Positions 1-5,525 of a stretch of 14,483 nt of DNA are shown here, one piece after another. Where the stretch lies: the NCBI GenBank assembly GCA_964610205.1, contig CAZSVI010000097.1, positions 1 through 14,483 on the forward strand, given 5' to 3'. Source of the stretch: CAZSVI01 sp964610205 (GTDB lineage: Bacteria; Bacillota; Clostridia; DSM-8532). The translations under genes and the position numbers were made by a program. The notes under the pieces are model-generated. The model was not told the origin of the DNA. It saw only the letters and a list, made by a program, of their open reading frames with translations, and ran no database searches. Every line of letters starts with the position of its first letter. Within the stretch, counting starts at the first letter, position 1.

Positions 1-46
1 TTCTGAATACTGAATTCTGGGTTCTGAATTCTTGCGGCTTTGCCGC
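1..46. repeat. Short degenerate TTCTGAAT-type repeats and a small GC hairpin beyond vanT
   Basis: The left edge holds close copies of a TTCTGAAT / CTGAATTCTG word (positions 1-8, 10-19, 22-31). They are followed by a perfect 5-bp hairpin, GCGGC-TTT-GCCGC, at 34-46. This lies 3' of the vanT racemase stop codon (77-79). The array is cut by the window edge, so its full extent is unknown. The hairpin is not followed by a T-run in either direction, so it is a poor intrinsic terminator. No function is claimed. Confidence 0.35.
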
Positions 47-76
47 GGTATGTTACTGATGTCGATATAAATGAAG

Positions 77-1261
77 CTAAAGAAGTGAGGCAGAGTCAAC
101 AAATATCCTTTGTAAACGGTAACTGCTTAATTTGCTAAGTAATTCGTTTGTGATTGTTTCAGCATTAAAGGCTATTTGTTCTGCGGTAATTTCTTCTGAA
201 CCGTCTTTACCGATTAAAGTAACAACACTTCCCCTTTTTATGCTTGGAATTCCGGTGATATCGGCTATAAGCTGATCCATACAGATTATGCCGATAATCG
301 GTACGCGATACCCCATAATTAAAACGTGGCCTTTGCTGGAAAGGCTGCGCGGGAAACCATCTGCATAGCCAATGGAAATAACGGCGATTTTCATTTCTTT
401 CTGCGCTGTGAAACTCCGGCCATAGCCAACACTTTCCCCGGCTTTAATCGTTCTGACAAGAACAACTTTAGATTTCAGGGATAAAACAGGGTGCAATTTC
501 AATGAGCATTTGGTTGCATCAAGTGTGCTTAAAACGCCGTAAAGCGCAATTCCTATTCGTGCATAATCACATTTAAGTTCGGGATAATTCAAAACCCCAT
601 AGCTGCTTTGTATATGGATTTTAGGGATTTGAATGTGTTTTTCCTTTAATCCGTCCAGAATCTCATAGAAACGCTGAATCTGCTGATTTGTAAAAGCGAT
701 ATCGGATTCTTCCAGACTGTCCGACACGCAAAGATGTGTAAAAACACCCGAAACCTTAAGGTTCTTACAGTCAAATATAGAAGCAATTTCAGACATATGC
801 CGATAGTTTTCACCAAGCCTGTTCATGCCTGTATCCACTTTGATATGAACCTGTATCGGTTTGCCAAAACAGTTTAGCTCTCTCGCATATTCCACGTCCA
901 CAACGGTCTGCGATAAACGATGGTGGGATAGTGCAGAAGCTCTTGCTGCTGGCGTATAGCCTAAAATCAAAATGTTGCCCTTAACCCATTTTTTACGCAA
1001 TTGGATACCTTCGTCAATCGTGGCAACAGCAAAAGCGTGAACGCCGATGCGATTCAGACAAAGCGATATTGGAACAGCGCCATGCCCGTAAGCGTTTGCC
1101 TTTACAACCGCCATAAGCTCACATCCGGTAGGAAGCGCTTCCTGTAAAACCTTTACGTTTTGCCGTAAGTTCGCCATGTTGATTTCAGCCCACGCCCTAT
1201 CCATACTCCCGGCCAAAGCAGCCCTGCGAGTACGTTTAATATTTAAGAGCATGACAAGCAC
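77..1261 (-). CDS. vanT: VanT serine/alanine racemase domain, detached from its membrane domain
   Basis: This is a PLP-dependent, alanine-racemase-fold domain that would convert L-Ser to D-Ser for the VanG ligase. Seen in the sequence: the PLP-lysine motif AVVKANAYGHG (Lys54 of 394), the second catalytic tyrosine region SIGYADGFPR, and CMDQ. Near the C-terminus TNELLSK has Asn where alanine racemases have Tyr (Tyr354 in the Geobacillus enzyme); Asn there is known for VanT-type serine racemases. Full VanT is about 700 residues with an N-terminal multi-helix membrane domain. Here only the last part of a helix remains (LVMLLNIKR) before the racemase, and it is out of frame with the N-terminal stub upstream. 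Possible starts are GTG at 1261, ATG at 1252, or ATG at 1204 (MDRAWAEIN). None has a good RBS, so translation probably depends on re-initiation after the stub's TAA at 1243-1245. If made, the enzyme would be largely soluble and lack the L-Ser transport domain. Confidence 0.85.
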   Translation of the reverse strand: MLVMLLNIKRTRRAALAGSMDRAWAEINMANLRQNVKVLQEALPTGCELMAVVKANAYGHGAVPISLCLNRIGVHAFAVATIDEGIQLRKKWVKGNILILGYTPAARASALSHHRLSQTVVDVEYARELNCFGKPIQVHIKVDTGMNRLGENYRHMSEIASIFDCKNLKVSGVFTHLCVSDSLEESDIAFTNQQIQRFYEILDGLKEKHIQIPKIHIQSSYGVLNYPELKCDYARIGIALYGVLSTLDATKCSLKLHPVLSLKSKVVLVRTIKAGESVGYGRSFTAQKEMKIAVISIGYADGFPRSLSSKGHVLIMGYRVPIIGIICMDQLIADITGIPSIKRGSVVTLIGKDGSEEITAEQIAFNAETITNELLSKLSSYRLQRIFVDSASLL

Positions 1262-1443
1262 AGCGGAACCGATGCCATAAAGAAGAAAGGAACCGCGACA
1301 AGGGCAATCGCTCTTGTCAGGACAAAATCGGCTGTTTCACTAAGTCCGGCTAAAGGTGAAGTATGAATTGCAATCACGAGAAAAGCCGCAATCACTTTAA
1401 AATAGTCAACCCCGGCATATTCTTTTCTTTGAGGGTCTGTCAT
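1243..1443 (-). pseudogene. vanT: VanT N-terminal membrane-domain stub, frameshifted after about 60 residues
   Basis: The reading frame starts at ATG 1443, which overlaps the vanXY stop codon by ATGA, and has AAGGAG about 6 bases upstream. It encodes a typical acyltransferase-3/VanT membrane-domain start: AGVDYFKVIAAFLVIAIHTS, then a second hydrophobic helix ending VPFFFMAS. After FFFMAS the frame runs into VPLCLSCS and stops at 1243-1245. The next-frame reading across the same bases gives YGIGSAVLVMLLNIKR, which resembles the final helix of the membrane domain leading into the racemase. About 250 internal residues of the usual domain are therefore missing, with a frameshift at the join near 1262-1280. 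The stub cannot form the L-Ser import channel. An alternative is an assembly collapse. Confidence 0.8.
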
Positions 1444-2204
1444 AGCCGCTCCTTCCATAATGTTATAACAACACCATCCTCGTTGTTGCCTGACGCCTGA
1501 TAAGGAATGTCGTCAGGGATTTCTGCAATGGCATCCTTATTTTCCTGAACAGGAGTATAGAAAATTTCAAAATCGCGCCAATGGCTCTTGAAATACAGGT
1601 GCCTGTTCCCATAGGGAAACTGTTTCAGGTAGTCCGTGTATTCCTCCAATGTGAAAGCCTTTTCTTTCATCGCTTCCGAATGGGGATATCCTACATAACG
1701 GAAATGCCACGGCTCATGAGCAATGCGTGTGATCTGCTCACGGCCAGCCGGGTAACGTTCGATAAAGCCATACTGTACAGAAAGCTCACGGAAGCGCCCG
1801 CAAATGCCGGTGTACGGAAAATCAGAGCGAATAAAATCAATCGCATCCCCGTTTTCAGAAAGATCGATGGCAAGGCCGGTTTGATGTTCGCTGCACCCCG
1901 GAATGGCGACATATTGTTTCGTAAAATCCTCTCCATTCTCCCACAGGGAATTTGCATAGATTTCCTGCTGTTCCCGCATGGTTCTGTAGCCGCTGACTGG
2001 AACGATCTCACGCTCACATCCTAAAAAGGCCATGACTTCCACCAGCATTTTAGCGGCCTGCTGTTCCAGAAGAATATGCAAAAAATCCGGGCTAACAGGT
2101 ACAAGCTGATTCTCCGGTGCATCGCTTTTCAAGGAATGGGAGGAATTGACAAGTATTAAATGTCCCTTTGAAATATCCGCGAAATGAAACCGAAGCGTTT
2201 TCAT
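1440..2204 (-). CDS. vanXY: VanXY bifunctional D,D-dipeptidase/D,D-carboxypeptidase
   Basis: This is a zinc peptidase that would hydrolyse D-Ala-D-Ala and trim the terminal D-Ala from UDP-muramyl-pentapeptide, so that D-Ala-D-Ser precursors dominate. In the 254-residue product the zinc ligands are visible in SEHQTGLAID (His107, Asp114) and EPWHFRYVG (catalytic Glu164, His167). SGYRT (Arg74) supplies the usual substrate-binding arginine. No signal peptide or membrane helix is present, so it should be cytoplasmic, as for other VanXY proteins. The length matches the family. The start ATG overlaps the vanG stop (ATGA, 2201-2204) and the stop overlaps the vanT start (ATGA, 1440-1443), so the three genes are translationally coupled. 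The C-terminal extension after about residue 170 (EEYTDYL.QFPYGN) is typical of VanXY of the G type. All key residues are intact. Confidence 0.93.
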   Translation of the reverse strand: MKTLRFHFADISKGHLILVNSSHSLKSDAPENQLVPVSPDFLHILLEQQAAKMLVEVMAFLGCEREIVPVSGYRTMREQQEIYANSLWENGEDFTKQYVAIPGCSEHQTGLAIDLSENGDAIDFIRSDFPYTGICGRFRELSVQYGFIERYPAGREQITRIAHEPWHFRYVGYPHSEAMKEKAFTLEEYTDYLKQFPYGNRHLYFKSHWRDFEIFYTPVQENKDAIAEIPDDIPYQASGNNEDGVVITLWKERL

Positions 2205-3253
2205 CGCTCAATCGCCAGCCTTATCAATTCATCTACAATTTGCGGGAAGGTCATGCCAATACCTTTGAGCATATTGGGGTAGCGGCTATGCGCGGTAAAA
2301 CCGGGAATAGTATTGACTTCATTAAAGACGATTTCATTTTCAGGGGTAAGAAACATATCCACTCGCGCAAAGCCCGCACAGCCAAGCGCCCGGTAAATAG
2401 TCGCCGCCGTTTCCCTGATGCGATTCGCCGTATCTGCGTCAATACGAGCGGGGATGTGGATGTTCGAGGTCTTCAGCGTATATTTTTCCGTATAGTCAAA
2501 GAAGCCCCGCGACAGTTCAATTTCATCCACTTCGCCCATTATGAGCGTTTCGTTGCCAAGAACCGCGCAGCCTACTTCAAAACCGGCAACTGCTTCCTCA
2601 ATGAGCACCTTTCGATCATACTGGAAAGCAATACGCACCGCATCGGTTAATTCGCCTGGTTTGGAAACCTTTGTAATACCGAAGGACGATCCGGCATTGG
2701 CTGGTTTCACAAATAAGGGATATTGCATATGTTCTGTTTGTTTCGATAACTCCCCCTCAGATATTGGGGAATACAATACAATGGAGTGCGGGGTTTTGAC
2801 GCCCGCCAGGTGTACCAGCCTGTGCGCAATATCCTTATCCATGCATAGAGCCGAACTGGGCGTTCCGCATCCAACACAGGGGATGCCCGCCATTTCAAGC
2901 AAGCCCTGTACCGTGCCGTCCTCGCCGTTTTTCCCGTGTAATACGGGAAATACCACGTCAATGGGAATCGTCGTTACCTTGCCGCCATCCAATACAAGAA
3001 TACCGTGGGTATTGCGATCCGGCGAAATGACAGCAGGAATACAGGAGGGGTGCTCCTGCCATGTGTCGTTCCGGATTCGGCCTGTATCGCCGCTGTATTT
3101 CAGCCATTTCCCCTGACGGGTGATGCCAAGCAGAATGACATGGTACTTTTCCGGGCTAAGGTTTTCTATCACCGAGCAAGCTGACTGCAAGGATATTTCA
3201 TATTCCGTGGAACAGCCGCCAAACAAAACGGCTATTGTTGTTTGCTTTATAAT
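2201..3253 (-). CDS. vanG: VanG-type D-alanine--D-serine ligase (probable ATT start)
   Basis: This is an ATP-grasp ligase that joins D-Ala to D-Ser for peptidoglycan precursors with low vancomycin affinity. Visible motifs are FGGCSTEYEISLQSA (N-terminal fold), FPVLHGKNGEDGT, the ATP-binding FVKPANAGSSFGITKV, the omega-loop FDYTEKYTLK (EKY near residues 256-258, as in VanG/VanC rather than D-Lac ligases), and FNEVNTIPGFTAHSRYPNM at the metal and product site. No ATG or GTG exists in frame. The first in-frame TTG (3226) lies inside beta-strand 1 (IAVLFGG) and would remove needed residues. ATT at 3253 follows AGAAGGA with 5 bases between and gives 350 residues beginning IIKQTTIAVLFGG, matching the usual VanG length. 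An in-frame TAG at 3284-3286 limits any upstream extension. vanG heads the vanG-vanXY-vanT transcript and has its own VanR-like operator. Confidence 0.92.
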   Translation of the reverse strand: MIKQTTIAVLFGGCSTEYEISLQSACSVIENLSPEKYHVILLGITRQGKWLKYSGDTGRIRNDTWQEHPSCIPAVISPDRNTHGILVLDGGKVTTIPIDVVFPVLHGKNGEDGTVQGLLEMAGIPCVGCGTPSSALCMDKDIAHRLVHLAGVKTPHSIVLYSPISEGELSKQTEHMQYPLFVKPANAGSSFGITKVSKPGELTDAVRIAFQYDRKVLIEEAVAGFEVGCAVLGNETLIMGEVDEIELSRGFFDYTEKYTLKTSNIHIPARIDADTANRIRETAATIYRALGCAGFARVDMFLTPENEIVFNEVNTIPGFTAHSRYPNMLKGIGMTFPQIVDELIRLAIER

Positions 3254-3319
3254 TTTAGTCCTTCTTTCCGATATTTCCGTTTTCTATTCAACTCCTCAAC
3301 TCCACATTCCTTTTCAAAT

Positions 3320-3365
3320 AAAAAACTGCCCGGTTCGGTATTTTTATCTTACCGAAACCGGACAG
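3320..3365 (-). terminator. Intrinsic terminator after vanRS, in front of vanG
   Basis: Read on the minus strand, arm CTGTCCGGTTTCGGTA (3365-3350) pairs with TACCGAACCGGGCAG (3340-3326) through one bulge and one G-U pair around a 9-base loop. It is followed directly by TTTTTTATTT. This is a strong rho-independent terminator, about 90 bases past the vanS stop. It should end the vanRS transcript. It has no T-run on the plus side, so it works only for minus-strand transcription. Confidence 0.85.
3346..3351 (-). promoter_or_regulatory. Candidate vanG -10 element (TAAGAT) inside the terminator loop
   Basis: Minus-strand TAAGAT sits 32 bp downstream of the VanR-like operator at 3383-3415. At vanR the gap from operator to -10 candidate is 33 bp. 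No recognisable -35 lies 17 bp upstream (CAATAT there), which fits an activator-dependent promoter. The hexamer falls in the loop and first stem base of the vanRS terminator, so RNA started here would carry only one arm of the hairpin. This is inferred from spacing and not shown directly. Confidence 0.5.
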
Positions 3366-3382
3366 GCCATATTGGATTTTTA

Positions 3383-3415
3383 ACTTATCAAAACCTTAAG
3401 AAAAACTTATGGGGA
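3383..3415. promoter_or_regulatory. Probable VanR operator upstream of vanG: three 11-bp repeats
   Basis: On the plus strand, half-sites ACTTATC (3383), CCTTAAG (3394) and ACTTATG (3405) recur at exactly 11 bp. A weaker fourth, GCTTACT, begins at 3416. The block aligns with the one before vanR (5308-5340) at 23 of 28 bases from CTTATCAAA onward. Head-to-tail half-sites one helical turn apart are how OmpR-family regulators such as VanR bind. Assignment to VanR is by family knowledge and location. Confidence 0.7.
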
Positions 3416-3453
3416 GCTTACTTTTCCCTAAAACTACGGTTGGTTTTGTCCGG

Positions 3454-4515
3454 TTACAAATTCCCGACGGGAAGAAAAACCGAAAATGTTGTTTTGCCCT
3501 CATTGCATTGGACTGTAATCGTACCGCCGTGTGCGGTAACAATCTCTTTGGCGATTGCAAGGCCCAGACCCGCACCCCCTGTCTGGGAGGAGCGTGAAGC
3601 GTCCAGTCGAAAAAACCTTTCAAAAATGGTTTCCAGCTTTTGCGGTGGAATGGTGTCGCCGCTATTTGTAAACTGAATAACTGTGCTTTCTGCTTGTTCA
3701 AAAGCCGTTATGTCGATCACGCTGCCATCGTAACTATATACGATGGCATTTTTGAGGATATTATTAAACACGCGGGAGAGCTTATCCGCATCTCCCCATA
3801 AAACCAAGTTGTCCGGCGCATGGACAATCACCTGTTTGTTGTGGGGTGACAGCATCGGATAAAATTCATCCGCCATTTGCCGCAGCATAAAAGAAAGATT
3901 GGTTTTACCCTTGTTCAGCACGATAGAGCTTAAGTTGAAACGGGTGATTTCAAAGAATTCTTCAATGAGATGCTCCAGACGAAATGCCTTTTCCAGCATA
4001 ATTCCGGTGTACTTGGCCCGTTGCTCGGGAGGCATATCCGGTGCTTCATCCAAAAGGCTTAGGTATCCGATCACGGAAGCAAGCGGTGTCCGGATATCAT
4101 GCGCAAGGTTTACAACAAGATCGTTCTTGCGCCGTTCGGCTTCCTTTGTACTCCGTTCATTTTGCAGAGCGGTTCTTTTTATCTGATTCATTCTGTCTTC
4201 GATTTCCCGAAGCTCATCCGGCAGCCGGATGTCTTCATCATCAGGCTGTACTAAAGCCATGCTCGCCGCAGCGATTTCCTCAATATATCCGAAAGTCTTT
4301 TTCCAATAAACATAAATGATGATTAACACTATAGCAAACCACAAAACGGGTACCAAAAGGCTGAAATAAAGCTCTGCTCTTTTCAATAAATAATATAATG
4401 GTGTTGGCTGCCAATTAATACGATAACCAATATAATAAGCGGCAACAACAATAATCGCATACAGCACCGACGCTACAATGACCGCTCTTGCACATTTTAA
4501 AATCATTTTTTTCAT
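3454..4515 (-). CDS. vanS: VanS sensor histidine kinase
   Basis: This is the membrane histidine kinase of the VanRS pair. From the ATG at 4515 the product has 353 residues. It has two membrane helices (about residues 4-30 and 48-71) with a short external loop (RINWQPTPLYYLLKRAEL), a linker, and the H-box NLAHDIRTPLASVIGY with the phospho-accepting His139. The catalytic domain has the N-box NNILKNAIVYS, then FTNSGDTIPPQ in place of a classical DxGxG box (usual in VanS), the F-box FERFFRLD, and GGAGLGLAIAKE. The small sensor loop fits the VanSG/VanSA class rather than kinases with large PAS sensors. The longer TTG frame (4557) overlaps vanR by 23 bases. ATG 4515 is preferred because family members begin just before helix 1, although its RBS is weak, which suggests coupling to vanR. 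Confidence 0.9.
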   Translation of the reverse strand: MKKMILKCARAVIVASVLYAIIVVAAYYIGYRINWQPTPLYYLLKRAELYFSLLVPVLWFAIVLIIIYVYWKKTFGYIEEIAAASMALVQPDDEDIRLPDELREIEDRMNQIKRTALQNERSTKEAERRKNDLVVNLAHDIRTPLASVIGYLSLLDEAPDMPPEQRAKYTGIMLEKAFRLEHLIEEFFEITRFNLSSIVLNKGKTNLSFMLRQMADEFYPMLSPHNKQVIVHAPDNLVLWGDADKLSRVFNNILKNAIVYSYDGSVIDITAFEQAESTVIQFTNSGDTIPPQKLETIFERFFRLDASRSSQTGGAGLGLAIAKEIVTAHGGTITVQCNEGKTTFSVFLPVGNL

Positions 4516-4534
4516 AAACTCGGAACGAAACTGT

Positions 4535-5233
4535 TTATCCTTCAATTTTATAGCCAACCCCCCATACCGTTTTAATGTATTTGGGATGCTCCGCGCTGTC
4601 CCGCATTTTTTCCCTTAAATGCCGGATATGAACCATGACAGTGTTGTTGCTGTTGGTAAAATACTTTTCGCCCCATACCTCGTGAAATAATTCCTCCGAA
4701 CTGACCACACGCCCCTGATTTGACACTAAGACCCACAAAATAGAAAACTCGGTGGGAGTAAGGGAAAGAGATTTTTCATTCAATATGCATTCATGCTTGT
4801 TCTTATTTAGCACTAAGCCGGAAAAAGAGATGGCGTTTTCTTCTTGTGCAGGTTCGGTCTGATTGTATTTTGTGAATCTCCGTAATTGCGCCTTTACGCG
4901 AGCAACCATTTCAAGCGGTCGAAAGGGTTTTGTAATGTAGTCATCCGCACCTAATGTAAGCCCGGTGATTTTGTCGATTTCTTCATCCTTAGCAGTTAGC
5001 ATGATAACGGGAAAGGTATGCTTCTCCCTAATTTGCCGGCAGATTGAAAAGCCGTTCACATCCGGCAGCATGACATCCAATATCGCTAAATTTATGTTTT
5101 CATTCTCAATACATTGCAAGGCATCTCGTCCGTTATAGAACTTAAGCACATTGTAATTTTCGTTTTTCAGATATACTTCAATCAAATCCGCTATGGACTG
5201 TTCATCATCTACAACTAAAATATTCGCTATCAT
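4535..5233 (-). CDS. vanR: VanR response regulator, OmpR family
   Basis: This is a two-component response regulator that would bind the repeats before vanR and vanG. The 232-residue product has a receiver domain (ILVVDDE acidic pocket, phospho-acceptor Asp53 in LDVMLPD, MLTAKDE, and the switch lysine in DDYITKPF). It also has a C-terminal winged-helix domain (LTPTEFSILWVL, then VMVHIRHLREKMRD and IKTVWGVGYKIEG). The ATG at 5233 is chosen because ILVVDDE must be close to the N-terminus. It has AAAGGAG upstream, although the 11-base spacing is long. A longer open frame reaches 5287 but would add a hydrophobic tail and read through the promoter region. The gene is followed by vanS after an 18-base gap to ATG 4515, so the two form one transcript. 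All catalytic residues are intact. Confidence 0.92.
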   Translation of the reverse strand: MIANILVVDDEQSIADLIEVYLKNENYNVLKFYNGRDALQCIENENINLAILDVMLPDVNGFSICRQIREKHTFPVIMLTAKDEEIDKITGLTLGADDYITKPFRPLEMVARVKAQLRRFTKYNQTEPAQEENAISFSGLVLNKNKHECILNEKSLSLTPTEFSILWVLVSNQGRVVSSEELFHEVWGEKYFTNSNNTVMVHIRHLREKMRDSAEHPKYIKTVWGVGYKIEG

Positions 5234-5269
5234 AGTATATTCAGCTCCTTTTTCACCAAAGCCCATAAA

Positions 5270-5275
5270 ACTATA
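5270..5275 (-). promoter_or_regulatory. Candidate vanR -10 element (TATAGT)
   Basis: Minus-strand TATAGT is 36 bases before the vanR start codon and 33 bp downstream of the tandem-repeat operator. The position 17 bp upstream holds CAAAGT, not a -35 consensus, which is expected if bound VanR replaces the -35 contact. The parallel spacing at vanG strengthens both calls. Confidence 0.5.
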
Positions 5276-5307
5276 CCAAAGAAACAAAAAAGACTTTGCG
5301 GGTTTAA

Positions 5308-5340
5308 TCTTATCAAATCCTTAAGATTACCTTAAGGTAA
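5308..5340. promoter_or_regulatory. Probable VanR operator upstream of vanR: three 11-bp repeats
   Basis: Plus-strand half-sites TCTTATC (5308), CCTTAAG (5319) and CCTTAAG (5330) are spaced exactly 11 bp apart. The last overlaps a perfect 16-bp palindrome, ATTACCTTAAGGTAAT (5326-5341). The arrangement matches the block before vanG and suggests VanR controls its own gene as well as the resistance genes. Confidence 0.7.
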
Positions 5341-5360
5341 TTTACGCTTTCTACTTTCTT

Positions 5361-5525
5361 TCAATCTGCCGTCCGTAGTACATACACCATGTTTTTGCCC
5401 CTGCCGGCAGTCTCAAGTATTCGCCTGTCCACCATGCCTTTGAGAATCATTCCCGACATGGCTTGTGATATATTGAGCTCTGATAAAAGGTACCAAAGAA
5501 CCTTCCCTTTGTAACTTTTACTATA
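5361..5525 (-). pseudogene. Winged-helix-like coding remnant
   Basis: An open stretch of about 54 codons ends at TGA 5361-5363. It contains GKVLWYLLSELNISQAMSG, then MILKGMVDRRILETAGRGKN and MVYVLRTAD. The pattern (helix, recognition-type helix, then GRGKNxxYVL) is that of a winged helix-turn-helix tail, such as those at the C-terminus of regulators, Fic-type or AAA-associated proteins. It begins directly after the TAA of the acyltransferase gene, in the same frame, with no start codon or RBS at its head. It is most simply the 3' end of a gene whose front has been lost. It is not vanU-like by length or sequence. The parent family is not identified. Confidence 0.4.

Noticed and set aside
34..46. 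Terminator after vanT
   Set aside because: The 5-bp GC hairpin is followed by AAGAATTC on the minus strand with no T-run.
2541..3116. Long open frame on the plus strand opposite vanG
   Set aside because: It lies wholly antisense to a ligase with intact ATP-grasp motifs, has no RBS, and its translation has no recognisable fold. The same applies to plus-strand frames at 1581-2024, 2168-2650, 3899-4186 and 5758-6162, and to minus-strand frames opposite the germination genes.
3224..3226. TTG as the start of vanG
   Set aside because: It falls inside the first beta-strand (IAVLFGG) and would remove residues needed for the N-terminal fold; no RBS is suitably placed.
4487..4534. vanU or another regulator hidden near vanRS
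   Set aside because: The space between vanR and vanS is fully used by their ends, and the region before vanR holds only the operator, promoter and a winged-helix remnant unlike VanU.
4516..4557. TTG start for VanS overlapping vanR
   Set aside because: The added residues precede the first membrane helix and have no RBS at proper spacing. It is kept only as a possibility.
5234..5287. Longer N-terminus for VanR
   Set aside because: It would add 18 residues before the receiver domain and overlap the -10 candidate TATAGT; ATG 5233 gives a normal VanR.
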